Shown here piece after piece: positions 1-10,936 of a DNA stretch of 64,000 nt. The translations under genes and the position numbers were made by a program. Each line of letters begins with the position of its first letter. Within the stretch, counting starts at the first letter, position 1. This DNA is from Anastatus disparis (Eukaryota; Arthropoda; Insecta; Hymenoptera; Eupelmidae): assembly GCA_017163975.1 (NCBI GenBank), contig JAFFSR010000306.1, forward strand, positions 412,001 through 476,000, given 5' to 3'. The notes beneath the pieces were generated by a model. It was not told the origin of the DNA. It saw only the letters and a program-made list of their open reading frames with translations, and did no database searches.

Positions 1-1974
1 GCCCCGGAAAAACCCTTCACAATATTTCATGAATATCATTATATTTAATCAATATGATTGCCACACGTGCCTGCCTCGCGTCCGCCAGTCCATGGCGAGC
101 CTAAAAGCCATCGTCAATAAGATGCTGTATTTAATATTTACCAAAAACTTTTAAATATTAATTGAAAAAAAATTTTTTTTAAAAAAAAGATAAAACTATT
201 GATCAGTTCTATCTTTATTCTAACTTTCTGAAGTCTGAAAACCTGTGGAAATTCGAAATGAGTTCAACGCTTCTAGCGCATTCAAGGAGTTTTTGCCATA
301 TTGTACGCTATACCGATGTATCACTATCACTCTCGTCTTCTTTTATACCTGATCCTCAATAACTTTCTTGTGCAGTAGTAATTGTCGATACGGCTTGATA
401 TTCCAACTCATTTTCGTTGATAGAAAATTGCTCCCTGTGTATTTACACTTTGGGGATAATAAATCAACCTTCAGCCCGCTTAATAAATTGCGGTAAAATA
501 ATTAAAATCATTTTTTTTTTTAATTCTGTTAACCTTATCCGGACTGTGAAAGCACCGGAAAATAACAATTGAACATGATGTGATTACTATTTCCTACATT
601 AATTCCTAAGGTTTTCCTAATCATTAAATTCCTATCCAAAAAAAAATTTTTTCTTTAATTTTCTTAAACCTTCCTAAAAGGCTATGATAATGCGAAATAT
701 AAAATTATTGATCAACCCGTATTGATTTTTAATCAATAATCTCGTATTAATCTTCTTGGTTACAATTCTTCAAAATTTCGATCGCGATATGTATCTAAAT
801 TAAATTTACTTAATACTCTCATGTTATAATTTAAACATAACCCTTCGAAGAACCTTTTAACTTTTACTAAATAATTTAATTTTGGTAATGTTACTAATGC
901 TGTCATTTTTATAGGGACAATTATGGTTAAAAATTTTCCAGTCTTTCTTTTAAACAATTGTTGGAATGAGAATTTGAGATTTAAACACGTTCCCATAATA
1001 ACACCTATACTAAATTTATTTATCCTCTCGAAAATTTTTTATACAAGAAAAATCAGATACTTATCAATAATTTTGCAGTTTATTGCTTCTACTATATTAT
1101 GTTTGATTGTATATATATATCCCTTAAACGCCAAATATTCGTAAATTCTCACTTCTAATTTTACCTCTAAACATGGTAAGTCGGTAATATTGTAATCTTA
1201 TTCCAAACCAAGTAATCGTTGATAACAGGTTGCTATCGATATTGATTTATTTAATGAGATGTCAATGTACTAAAACTTCAAATACACACTCCTCTTTTAA
1301 CTGTATTTTTGGATTATATTACTTTACTGAAAATCCAACCCGAATTTACATTTTTTTATATACAATTCTCATTTACAAAATTATTCCTATCAACACAAAA
1401 CATCTTTAACAGGAAAAGAAATGGAAAATTTTTATAAAATCTAAAATAAAACTATACTACTTTCTTACAAGAAAACCTAAGATAAAACTATTGATCAGAT
1501 TCGAATTAAATTGAAATCATGGTCTCGGACTCATTTCGTTCTTAAATATTATTATAAGATTCTAGAATTTCCTTTTAAATAATCTTCAAAACTAAACAAT
1601 CAGCCAAATTCGAATGATTGTATTCTCTTACTTAACGATGGTATAATAAAATCACTCTCACAACAATAATTAATCAAACACCAATTATCTGGCTATTATA
1701 GGCTTCTGACAAACATATCCCCAAAACTAAATTTTTGTTTTACGGGGAACATAAAAAAAAAATATAAAACTATTGATCAAATTCGATAACTCCATTCAAA
1801 CGCAGCCAAGTTTGAATAATTGTACTTTCTAAAGGAAATATCAGTCTCTAGCTCAGTTCGTACATTTAATTGTAATTGTAATACAATGTTTTGCCTTTAA
1901 TTTATTATTTTACTGACTTCGGATATAAACACCGTCATTATTGTTCAATATTCACCCTAACTAAAGATTAATTG
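1..1974. other. AT-rich non-coding DNA with four copies of a 16-bp motif
   Basis: No credible gene is seen. The stretch is very AT-rich and its short open frames have no protein-like composition. A 16-bp motif, ATAAAACTATTGATCA or a one-base variant, occurs four times in the same orientation at 190-205, 699-714, 1482-1497 and 1764-1779. The copies at 1482 and 1764 share further flanking similarity (an ATTCGA-containing tail). Since the stretch ends in a polypurine-tract-like site at 1994-2007, it may be the 3' non-coding part of an older retroelement. That is inference. Confidence 0.4.
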
Positions 1975-2007
1975 TCGGGGACGACAATAAACTTAGTAAG
2001 GGGGAGA
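1975..2007 (+). other. polypurine-tract-like site, possible end of an older element
   Basis: The string at 1975-2007 (CGGGGACG, a gap, then TTAGTAAGGGGGAG) closely matches the block just before the 3' LTR of element A at 14,334-14,366 (CGGGGACG, a gap, then TTAGTAAGGGGGGG). In element A this block is the polypurine tract that primes plus-strand DNA. A second copy in the same orientation suggests the 3' end of a related element here. What follows (2008 onward) does not visibly match the element A LTR. Confidence 0.35.
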
Positions 2008-4587
2008 GGTCAACAAGTGACTTACTAAATTATTTAAATCCGATACATTTTTGTTGATTTTATTTTACTTTTATATTGATGCTTTTGAATTAAATTCTTA
2101 GTGCGATTCATTATTAAAATACTAAAACTTAATTTCATTTGAAATGAAATCAGTATCACTAATAAAGCATAAGTTTTATCGCCGGAATTAAATTTTCGTC
2201 TCTTATTCGTCGTTTCTATTATAATATAATTGGGCATTACAACCAGCAGTTCGATTCGGTTAGTCATATTTTTACGCTTTTTGAATTTTTCATTATGAAC
2301 AATTGTCAAATTTAGTTGTATTTTGTAATCTCGTCGAACTTTGAGTAAGCATCACAACTTTAACTAAGTTAAACTTCTTGCACAAGCTAGCCTCGCTCTC
2401 TTCAGGATCTGAATAATATAAACCTTGTTGTTTCAGCAATAATCTAAATTCTTATTTTCTTTACCCTTATTTATTTCTTCGTATTCTGATTGTATCGTGT
2501 ATTTAACTCCTTCTTCGATTGCAAAAGGATTATATTGAATTGAAGATATAGTTTTAAATTTTTATAGGTCTCTATTTTGTGCTCTCTCTTATGCTGTCAG
2601 ACTTGAACTTTTATGAATATTACAATCAGTTTCGTATATATAGTTCTTAGAGATTATAACTTAACATTTTTGTACTTTCTATGTAATTTTAGGAGTCTTA
2701 TGCATTACTTTTCCCAGTTAAAATAATATAAGGAATAATTACTGAAAGATTATATTAATTTTGCTATATATATATCAATATATAGCATTCTGAATTCTCT
2801 GTTGGGGTATTTCGATCTTTTTATTAATAACACTTTTTGGATTTTTCTGTATGGGCCCTATAGAAGGTGGTATAGTGATGATCCTATATTATCAATAGAT
2901 GATGTAGTACAAGGTGGAGTCTTAGCAGGCATTACACATATCACACAATACATTTCTACCTATAATATTTGAAGTTATCACTTCTATCGGCCAGTCACAT
3001 GGCTGCCACAAAAATTCTTAGTTAACTTAATTTCTTATTTACTTGAATTATTTTTTCGATTGCATTACCCTGGATTCGTGTAGAATTCAACGTTTTACAT
3101 TCTTCCTTCCGTCACTTATGTTACCGGGTTTTATAAAAAAATAGTTATTCAATTTAATTAGATTGAATTCTTTTTGCACTACTATTTCTATTATCTTTCC
3201 GTCATTAAAGAATTTAAATAATAAAAAAAAGGGAAACACTTAATAAAAATTCTCTATAATTCTTACTTCTGAATATAACGAATGGTTTACCACTTTTAAT
3301 TCTTTTTTTTAATGGAGTGCTACACTCTGAGATTCGTTAGAAATTTTATATTACTAACTCCGTCTAATACTCTTAAACTATGTCAAAATTCTCGTTTTAC
3401 CATTGAGCAAGCGCAGGAATTTAATTCACTCTTATTTTTGAAATTTATCTAATCCTAATACATTTTCCTCTTTTTGCCAATAAGTAACTTTAATGTAATG
3501 GTCTTCTAAATAATTCCACTTGTTGAAAAAGTCTGTACACGTTTCTATGGAAATAATGCTCAGAAGCAGTTTCTATCACCATTACTTTAAATTTCTCTTT
3601 TATTAATGTATTGTAATTGTTGTAGTTGTTACAATAATAGATTTGCCTATAGCTACTCGAAAAACTCTACTTTTTCTTTCGAGATCATTGTTGCCTTTCC
3701 GTTAAATCGTGTTCATCCATTTTGTGTGACTATATTCTCTTGTTTTATAATTTAAATTATATTTAATAATTATTTTAATAAAAACCTACTACGCCACAGC
3801 GTTTTTAATATCACGAATGGTTCTAGATAACTATTAATAACTTTTTAAATTCTGTTTCTTCTTTATCCAAAATCCTTCCTAATTTCTTCCTCTAACGTGA
3901 TATCATCGGGTTCCAATGCAAATACGTTTGGAGATTGTTGCTAGGCAATAATCTTTTATTAGCGCACTGCAGCTACCGATACGCATCTTTTTCTCGCTAC
4001 ATTCCCAAAACAACAAGAAATAATGCATTGTGTACATTATTTCTAATTTTTAGATCTTCAATCGGTCTAAGTTCGGACGTCAGCTTTAAATCTGAACGAT
4101 AACCGTTGAATTGCGGAATCCTTTTTGCTGCTAAAAGTTCGTTGAACGCGAATAGTGAGGTGGATTGACTGATTCGGAAGTAGGGTCGATAAACGCACAC
4201 ATACTATGTATCCGGCTCTGAACATACTGAGGGAATTACTAAAAACAAAAAAATGTTTAAATTTACTTTATTTTTATTTAATTGAAAATTTTTCTTTACT
4301 ACTTGTTTTGTTTTTTGTATCATTTTTAAACATTAATTATTATACAGCACCTGGACGTGTGAATGCGTGGCAACTTGCCAGATTTTTAATTAAGAAATTA
4401 GAAACTTGAATTCACTAACTGTGTAAATTTTCCTTTAGGTGCGAAACTCTACGAATTTAATCTATAGTTAGAAAGTTTAATTCGAGGATAGGTTTGCCGT
4501 AGGCTATCACTAAAATTAGTCTTTTTTTATTATTTGGGGGTATTTAGCAAGACTTAGTAACGAAAGAAATGCGGACCGGAAATAGAA
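2008..4587. other. AT-rich non-coding DNA upstream of element A gag
   Basis: I find no gene and no convincing 5' LTR. If the site at 1994-2007 is a polypurine tract, an unrelated LTR could begin about 2008. The last 150 bases before the gag start are somewhat less AT-rich and probably belong to the element A leader. The start of the element A 3' LTR (TGTTAAGTGACA) is not found here, so the 5' LTR of A is missing, diverged beyond recognition by eye, or outside the window. Confidence 0.4.
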
Positions 4588-5952
4588 ATGCCTACCGAAG
4601 AGATAAACGCTCAAAACCGAGACGGACAAGCCGACCCATCCATGCTGATGATGACGGCTATGGCGAATAGTTTCGCCTTACATAATGCCTTGCAGGGCCT
4701 GCGCAGCTTTGACGGGAATAATATGCCTTTAAAAGACTTTATACAAGATGTTCGCAATGGAAAGAAATATGTGCCTGCAGGAAGCGAGGAACAGTATGTC
4801 AAGGCCGTGCTAACGAAGTTGCGCGGGAATGCCAGAGACTGCATATATGGACATTCATTTGCCAACATTGGCAGCCTAGTGAATCATTTGAAGACTAGAT
4901 TCGCACCAGGCAAGACGTACACCTACTATACAACAAAGATTAATGACATGAGGATGAAGAAGGGAGAGACTGTAGGAGCTTTCTACGATAGACTTAACCT
5001 TCTACTCAGTGGAGCCAAGAATGTTCTGAAAGACGACATCCCAGGAGTGACCGATGCTAACCTGGACGACATGATGAAACCTTTAGAGTATGCGGCAAAG
5101 GACATCTTCATCAGAGGATTGCCAGCTGACATATCTGTGCAAGTGGATGGGAAAAACCCCGCCACTCTAGCTGACGCCTATAAGGATGTAGTGCGAATAA
5201 AGACTCGCATGGAGGCACAAATATTGCCTGATACCAGATATAAATTTCATGGGCAAATTCCCAAGGTAAACTGGGAGCAGACCGAATTTTTGTCTGAAAA
5301 TCACTGGAAGCCAAGAAATCCAAACAACAACTGGAATAATGGACAAAATAGGCATCAAAGCGAGAACTACGCATCTCAACCCATGGTAAATAATAATGTG
5401 CCACCTGGATTTCAACAGAGGCATGGACGCACAAACTATAATGTGCAAAGAACCAATCAACCTCAAGTCCGACAGATATCACAAAATTACAACGTGAATA
5501 ACTCACTGCAGAGGTTTAATTAAAATCACTATACGCCTCGACCGCAATATTTTCAACAACACCAGCAGATGTTTTCTCAGGATGCACGTCTATACAACCC
5601 TTATGGGCCCGGAGAACAGAGACCTTCGACCAACTATCAGCGGCCACAAGGGTATGTTCAGGAATATAACACTTATAGATCACCTAATAATTATAACCGG
5701 ATGCCTCACAATCAGACCGAAACTTCAAGACAACCTGCATTCAATAATCAGCCTGCTTTAAACTGGCAGCTGGCTCGTTGCAACCAAGAGTCGACGAGCC
5801 AGAGACAAGCGTCACCAAGCTCATCTCAACCTGCAACACAGAATGCACCACAACCACCGACTCAGCAGAACTCAACACAGGTGATGCTGATAAACGAAAC
5901 TGCAAACGAGTTTCCATGTATAGGGGACTTACTGACAACGATAGTGAATTAG
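4588..5952 (+). pseudogene. gag: element A gag (Ty3/gypsy, errantivirus-like), broken by one stop
   Basis: This is the structural Gag of the env-bearing Ty3/gypsy element A. The start ATG at 4588 opens a 311-codon frame that hits TAA at 5521-5523 and then stays open in the same frame to 5952, so the original Gag was about 454 residues. The first 200 residues are a compact capsid-like region (FAPGKTYTYY and VGAFYDRLN segments typical of gypsy-type capsids). The rest is rich in Asn, Gln and Pro with repeated QP and NN runs and no CCHC knuckle, as in several errantivirus Gags. The pol frame (-1 relative to gag) overlaps from 5778. I see no canonical slippery heptamer in the overlap. The identification is firm; the protein is not intact. 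Confidence 0.85.
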
Positions 5953-6389
5953 ATGAACCTACTGCTATCAGACTGTATGTGACTGAAGGTAGACAACCTT
6001 GGATGATTGATAACGGTGCAACAGTAAATTTGGTAAAGTGCACTGCTTTACGTGACGACATACCATACGATCCTACTCGAAGTACTGAATTGAGAAGTAT
6101 TACTAATGAATGTATAAAAACGTATGGAACCACCTGGCTTGCTCTAAGAAAAAGACCAGTGAAATTCCATCTAGTAGGACCATCATTTCCCATCGATCAG
6201 GATGGATTAATAGGTAGACGCTACCTTAACGAAGAAGATGAAGTTATATCTTATTATAATCACGCGCTCATGATATCTGGAGACGCCATGCATCCCATTC
6301 CCTTTATCGATCAAGAACAAGATAAGACCAACTATACTAATGATGCTACTCATGGAGGTTCCATCGACCAATTATCATTATCACAATAG
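5778..6389 (+). pseudogene. pol: element A pol, protease portion, altered active site
   Basis: This open frame lies in the -1 frame relative to gag and carries the retropepsin of element A. The active-site region reads MIDNGATVNL (about 6004-6033). The family has D-T-G or D-S-G, so the middle residue is replaced by Asn. The second conserved patch, DGLIGRRYL, follows about 60 residues later, as expected for the end of the protease fold. The frame ends with TAG at 6387-6389, and the N-terminal part of the reverse transcriptase that should follow is absent. An Asn in the active-site triplet would be expected to disable the enzyme, which fits the decay of the rest of pol. Confidence 0.75.
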
Positions 6390-6998
6390 GGGACGCGTAT
6401 CCATTGTCAAACATAACTGATATCTTGAACCAACTTGGAGGGTCAGTTTATTATTCCGTATTCGACTTGGCTCATGGATACCAACAACTATCTTTACATG
6501 AAGACGATCGTTGAAAGAGTGCGTTCACCACTCCCACGTCTTCCTAAGGGCCTCAAAGGGGCTCCCGCAACGTTTCAACGTATGGTTGACAAAATATTGC
6601 TAGGATCACAAAATACAGAGATGTTAGTATATTTAGACGACACTATCATCTACTCCAAGAACTTACACGATCATGAAAGGAAGACTCGTAAGTTTTTCGA
6701 ACGCCTCAGAGCAGCGAATCTTGCGCTCCAGCCGGAAAAAGTAGAATTCTTAAGGAAAGAAGTGACCTTTTTAGGCCATATAATCAGCGAAAAAGGGGTT
6801 GAACTTGACCCTGGTAAAATCAAAGCAGTTCCAGAATTCCCCACGCCAAAAACACCTAAAAATATTCGACAATTCCTAGGATTAGCCGGATATCATAGAC
6901 GATTCATGAAGGACTTTTCTAAAATTGCCAGGCCTCTATCGAACTTGCTAAAAAAGGACGCAAAATTCAAGAGGAGGGAGAAAGTTTTTGAACTCTAA
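6390..6998 (+). pseudogene. pol: element A pol, reverse transcriptase, N-terminus deleted
   Basis: The sequence resumes in the palm domain at a YPL..ITDILNQLGGS segment (6392-6515) and, after a frame change near 6515, continues as an open frame to 6998. The catalytic YLDD box is at about 6630-6641 (VYLDDTIIYS). It is followed by the thumb and connection motifs FLGHIIS and RQFLGLAGYHRRF that are typical of Ty3/gypsy enzymes. The fingers, including the conserved W-R-x-V-x-D-Y-R-x-L-N region, are missing between the protease and here, which is a deletion. The fragment is certainly RT but cannot be functional. Confidence 0.85.
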
Positions 6999-7290
6999 AA
7001 GGACATCTTATTAAGCAACCAATACTGATTTTTCCTGATTTTAACAAGACTTTTACTTTAACTACCGATGCGTCTGACTACGCTATCGGAGCGGTGTTGA
7101 GTCAGGAAAAGGATGGTTTCGGCCATTCAGGCAGATCATGAACCATTAAACTGGATGCATAACCGGAAGGATCTAGGACAAAGATTAATGCGGTGGATGA
7201 TGAAATTCACTGATTATACTTATAAATTCAGATACAAACCCGAAAAATTAAACAACAATGCTGACGCATTGTCGAAAAATCCAGTCGAAA
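6999..7290 (+). pseudogene. pol: element A pol, RNase H remnant with internal deletion
   Basis: The start of the RNase H domain is readable at 7011-7120, with [15 protein letters not shown] holding the first catalytic Asp. The text then jumps to DHEPLNWM and [11 protein letters not shown] (7133-7280), which carry the third and fourth acidic positions. The middle of the domain (about 100 residues, including the catalytic Glu) is deleted, and a frame change accompanies the junction near 7115. The downstream frame continues without interruption into the pol linker. Confidence 0.75.
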
Positions 7291-8588
7291 CACCGACCGA
7301 GCCGGAAATTAATGAACGGTTGCCAAAACTGAGAATTTTGACCCTGGATAGGAAAGGCAAGAAAACTTTAGAGGGACTGCTAGCTGCTAAAACTGACGAA
7401 CCTCCGCGTGCTCTCGAACCATCTGTTTCCAAACCAGAACCGCCTGTGCCACCAAAAAGGCGGGGGAGACCACCGGGTCCCCTTAATAGACGAAAATTAC
7501 CTGAACTTGAGCACAGCGTAGTAGCTCAGAGAACCCGATCCAAACAAGTAACGCCTCCAAAAACGACGAGTGGTGTTCAGCAAGGGCGAGTAACAAAGCC
7601 AGCAGCTACTCGAACCAAACCAGCGTACCGGGAGACACTTGCAAGTCAAGCTCGCAAGGCTGTGACCAATAAAGACATGCTGAATAGCCTGACAGCTACT
7701 GACATATCGAGTGATCGCAGTAGTAAACTCAGTGTAACTTCTACCAAGAGCAAGAGATTAACTAAGAGAAAAACTACCACCGTCTCTGACACCGAAAGCG
7801 AGGCAAGCACTTCTTACACCGACGATCGACCTTCTATAAACGATCCACGAAAAACTTGTTTGAGGGATTTCTCTACCACCGAAGTTGAAGAACCATCCAG
7901 TTCACAGGAAAATGTCGAAAAGAATCAAACAACGGAAATCAGTAACCCTTGCGTTATACAGATAGACGCTGTACAACCAAGTGATACAGGTGAAGGAATG
8001 GATATAGATGGTGAATGTAGTCAGTTGGAACTTACAACTACTACTCCCACTAAAAATCAATCCACTGAGTACAAGATAAACACCAGTGATTCCCGCGTTA
8101 ATATTTTAGACTTGCCTGACTACGAAGGAATAATCCCAAAATCTGTTCTGTCATCAACAGGAATACATGACTTCAGTCAAGGTCAAGACAATCAACATGA
8201 CCTTGCTGTGACGTTACCTGCAAGCACCACTAAACTTACCGCTGCAGACAAACATCGTATTAGGCACGATTGCACCAACAAATCCAGAAAGTTGGAAAAA
8301 AGTCTTCAAGACTACTGGTTTAATACAGGAGACTGGTTGTTTGTAGAAAAAAATGCAGATTTACCTGTAAAACCATTGCCAAATTACTTATCCGAAGATG
8401 AGGAACCGACACCTTCCCAACGAGAAATTCCAGATAAGATGGCAGTAAAGCTAACGCTTGCAGATATATGCAGAAACTCGGCAGAGGAAAGACCAATCAT
8501 GGTTGACGAACCAGGGGCAGTGGAACAAGGGACCCCTTATGGACACTGTAATACCGACAACCGTGCCATTATTGTCAGAAACTCATGA
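7113..8588 (+). CDS. pol: element A pol, long linker with AT-hook between RNase H and integrase
   Basis: After the RNase H end this 491-codon frame is a long, hydrophilic, low-complexity linker rich in Ser, Thr, Lys and Pro, with few hydrophobic stretches. At 7455-7475 it encodes KRRGRPP, an AT-hook core (R-G-R-P) that in other proteins binds the minor groove of AT-rich DNA. Element B has the same motif at the same place in its pol. The frame ends at 8588 and the protein continues in the +1 frame from about 8570, so one indel separates this part from the integrase part. A spacer between RNase H and integrase is usual in errantivirus-like pols, but one this long is unusual. Confidence 0.7.
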   Translation: MVSAIQADHEPLNWMHNRKDLGQRLMRWMMKFTDYTYKFRYKPEKLNNNADALSKNPVETPTEPEINERLPKLRILTLDRKGKKTLEGLLAAKTDEPPRALEPSVSKPEPPVPPKRRGRPPGPLNRRKLPELEHSVVAQRTRSKQVTPPKTTSGVQQGRVTKPAATRTKPAYRETLASQARKAVTNKDMLNSLTATDISSDRSSKLSVTSTKSKRLTKRKTTTVSDTESEASTSYTDDRPSINDPRKTCLRDFSTTEVEEPSSSQENVEKNQTTEISNPCVIQIDAVQPSDTGEGMDIDGECSQLELTTTTPTKNQSTEYKINTSDSRVNILDLPDYEGIIPKSVLSSTGIHDFSQGQDNQHDLAVTLPASTTKLTAADKHRIRHDCTNKSRKLEKSLQDYWFNTGDWLFVEKNADLPVKPLPNYLSEDEEPTPSQREIPDKMAVKLTLADICRNSAEERPIMVDEPGAVEQGTPYGHCNTDNRAIIVRNS

Positions 8589-10044
8589 AATTGTGAGTAC
8601 TGCAAAGCACACTGTCGAAAACTTAATAACGGACCTGGAAGCAGGATCTGAAGAAGCTGATATTGAGGATAATTTAGACTCCTCTACAATTCCGCGATCA
8701 CAGAAACGAGCGTTATCGACCACTCCCAGCGTGCGATCAGCTGTGCCCAGACATAGTAGCACTCCCAGGACTATCAGAAAGCCAATACCAAAACCCAACT
8801 TACAGGCAATCCCAGAAGTAACTGAAAGATTTATTAACATTGAATATTCTAAAGCACCAGATGACGTTATGGGTCTAATTTTACCTAACCCATGGACTTG
8901 GAGTGATAACTCACTTACCTCCGATGCCAGTACAACGAAGACTGCCATATCTGACCATGGAATTCAAGTAATAAGACCTACTAGACATTGCCTCACATAC
9001 CAGCGGGATAATATTATTCATTTTATCTCCGGTGATTGTGATCGCCATGATCCGATAACAAAATTATTAAATGACATCGGAGCAATAGAGCGAAGGGATA
9101 TAAAGAGACGAAAACCCAAGAAGGGAAATATTATCATCACCCCGTATAAACAGCACAAAATATTTTCACTCGTAGTTAAGGATTACGAAGAGGATTCGTT
9201 AGATTGCGAGGATTTGCGCAACCTCCTACAAGAAACGATCGACATATTCAAGAAGCAAAACATTGCTACCGTTAGAATATCAAGAACGAGTAAGGTCACT
9301 AACTATCTAGCACCTGGAACACTTAGTGATATTTTAAGGGAAGAATTTCAAAACACGGTTATTCTCATAACTCTAGCAGAAGCTTTAGCTAAAAATCTAA
9401 TCTGCCAATTCGGGGCACCTAGAGCCATATTATCTGACAGAGGTACTAGCTTCATGTCCGGCCTTATGGCGGCACTATTGCAGCTACTGAAGGTAACCCA
9501 GTTACATTCTTCTAATTACCGACCGCAGACTATCGGTGCATTAGAACGTAGCCACGCTCCTCTCGTGGACTTCATCAGAACGTATTCTGAACATTACGAG
9601 GACTGGGACCGTTTAGCCCCATTTGCCGCTTTCTCATACAATACAAGTGTTCATGCTTCGACGGGCTTTACACTATTTGAGCTGGTGTATGGAAAAACTG
9701 CTCGTTTTCCTCTCAGAATACCGTCTGAAGATCGGTTGACGACATACAATCAGTATCTAACAGATCTTGTCAAAAGACTGCAGGAAATGAAGTTAACAGC
9801 TGGACAAAACCAGGTGGAGAAGAAAAACCTTTCAAAAAAATACTACGACAAGAAGGTCAAGACATTCCAGCCAAAAATCGGACAATATGTGTACATAAAG
9901 AATGAGCCCAGAACCTCAAAATTCGAAAAATACTATTTGTCACCTTTAAAAATAATAGGTATTCTAGGGCATAATAACATCTTGCTGGAAACCCCCGATC
10001 ATAAAACTATATTGAAACATATCGATAAGGTTAAATTTGCTTAA
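8458..10044 (+). pseudogene. pol: element A pol, macro-like module plus truncated integrase
   Basis: This is the C-terminal part of pol. The first 170 residues continue the hydrophilic linker. A folded-looking module follows (about 8990-9365: RDNIIHFISGD, then GNIIITPY, KIFSLVVK and a helical LRNLLQETIDIFKK stretch) that resembles the macro-domain fold of TARG1/OARD1. The integrase core then begins abruptly at LAEALAKNLICQFGAP. The HHCC zinc domain and the first catalytic Asp of the D,D,E triad are absent, while the second Asp (LSDRGTSF) and the Glu (GALERSHAP) are present. The C-terminal domain ends at TAA 10,042-10,044. The junction suggests an in-frame deletion of about 150 residues near 9360, so integration activity is lost. 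Confidence 0.75.
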
Positions 10045-10065
10045 CGATATTAACAATTCCATTAC

Positions 10066-10327
10066 AGGCTCAGACACCTAGTCATGGAGGGCTATATCTT
10101 GACGACCCTAATTTCAGTGTTAACCTTTTATGGACTGCAAACCACAGGATTACCATCTCATAAACTGACGCCCTTAAACACTAATCCGGGCATTTATTAT
10201 GAGAAAATAGGCATTTTACGACTAAAACGAGCGGAATGAAAAATCCTTATACATGTGAACTCTGACATAATTGACTCTCAAATAGACATAGGCAAGGTTA
10301 TAAATCTATCGATTAATAACTGCCGGA
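10066..10327 (+). pseudogene. env: element A env, N-terminal fragment with signal peptide
   Basis: A good 3' splice site (AG at 10,066-10,067 after a pyrimidine-rich tract) precedes ATG 10,084, which fits translation of env from a spliced RNA as in gypsy. The first 20 residues form a hydrophobic signal peptide. A TGA at 10,237-10,239 interrupts the frame, but the same frame stays open to 10,327, where the composite palindromic insertion begins. The fragment corresponds to the start of the surface subunit of an errantivirus-type envelope protein. It is defective because of both the stop and the insertion. Confidence 0.6.
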
Positions 10328-10587
10328 GGGGCGATTCAACCTATGCTACATATGTATGTATCACGGTAATATGTATGTACGTTCGAACGTAAGTTGGTAG
10401 CACTGCTAAGACAAGTCGTCGCGCGCATTGAATCGTCTGTCGAACCGTCAAGACCTTAAGTCTCCGTTTCCATGTAGATACAATTTTTGCGCGCGACGAC
10501 TTGTCTTAGCAGTGCTACCAACTTACGTTCGAACGTACATACATATCACCGTGATACATACATATGTAGCATAGGTTGAATCGCCCC
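10328..10587 (+). repeat. palindromic MITE, copy 1
   Basis: 260 bp, terminal inverted arms of about 99 bp starting GGGGCGATTC and ending GAATCGCCCC. Arms contain two symmetrical ACGTTCGAACGT-like cores and a GTCGTCGCGCGC inner end. No coding capacity. Confidence 0.85.
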
Positions 10588-10675
10588 TCAGAAGCGATCA
10601 GCGCTTTGGTTTCACTCTTTTTCAATGTGTGTATACGTGTATGTGTGTATCATATAACAGCAAACCTCAACCATA

Positions 10676-10935
10676 GGGGCGATTCAACCTATGCTACATA
10701 TGTATGTATCACGGTGATATGTATGTACTTTCGAACGTAAGTTAGTAGCACTGCTAAGACAAGTCGTCGCGCGCAAAAATTGTATCTACATGGAAACGGA
10801 GACTTAAGGTCTTGACGGTTCGACAGACGATTCAATGCGCGCGACGACTTGTCTTAGCAGTGCTACCAACTTACGTTCGAACGTACATACATATCACCGT
10901 GATACATACATATGTAGCATAGGTTGAATCGCCCC
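10676..10935 (-). repeat. palindromic MITE, copy 2 (opposite orientation)
   Basis: 260 bp. The arms match copy 1 with very few differences, and the 62-bp centre is the exact reverse complement of the copy 1 centre, which sets the orientation. Confidence 0.85.
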
Positions 10936-10936
10936 T

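Larger units (their letters stand above)
10327..10936. mobile_element. composite insertion: two 260-bp palindromic MITEs in opposite orientation
   Basis: Two copies of a 260-bp palindromic element (10,328-10,587 and 10,676-10,935) flank an 88-bp spacer. Each has arms of about 99 bp beginning GGGGCGATTCAACC around a 62-bp centre. The centre of the second copy is the exact reverse complement of that of the first, so the copies are inverted relative to each other. The whole block is flanked by CGG on both sides (10,324-10,326 and 10,937-10,939), and neither single copy has its own duplication. The pair therefore behaves like one insertion with a 3-bp target duplication. It lies inside env, and the env frame resumes correctly after it. 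Confidence 0.8.

Noticed and set aside
2008..4400. A 2.3-kb 5' LTR of element A
   Set aside because: A polypurine-like site precedes it, but the sequence after the site does not match the 3' LTR of A, and no LTR end with primer site is convincing near 4,350.
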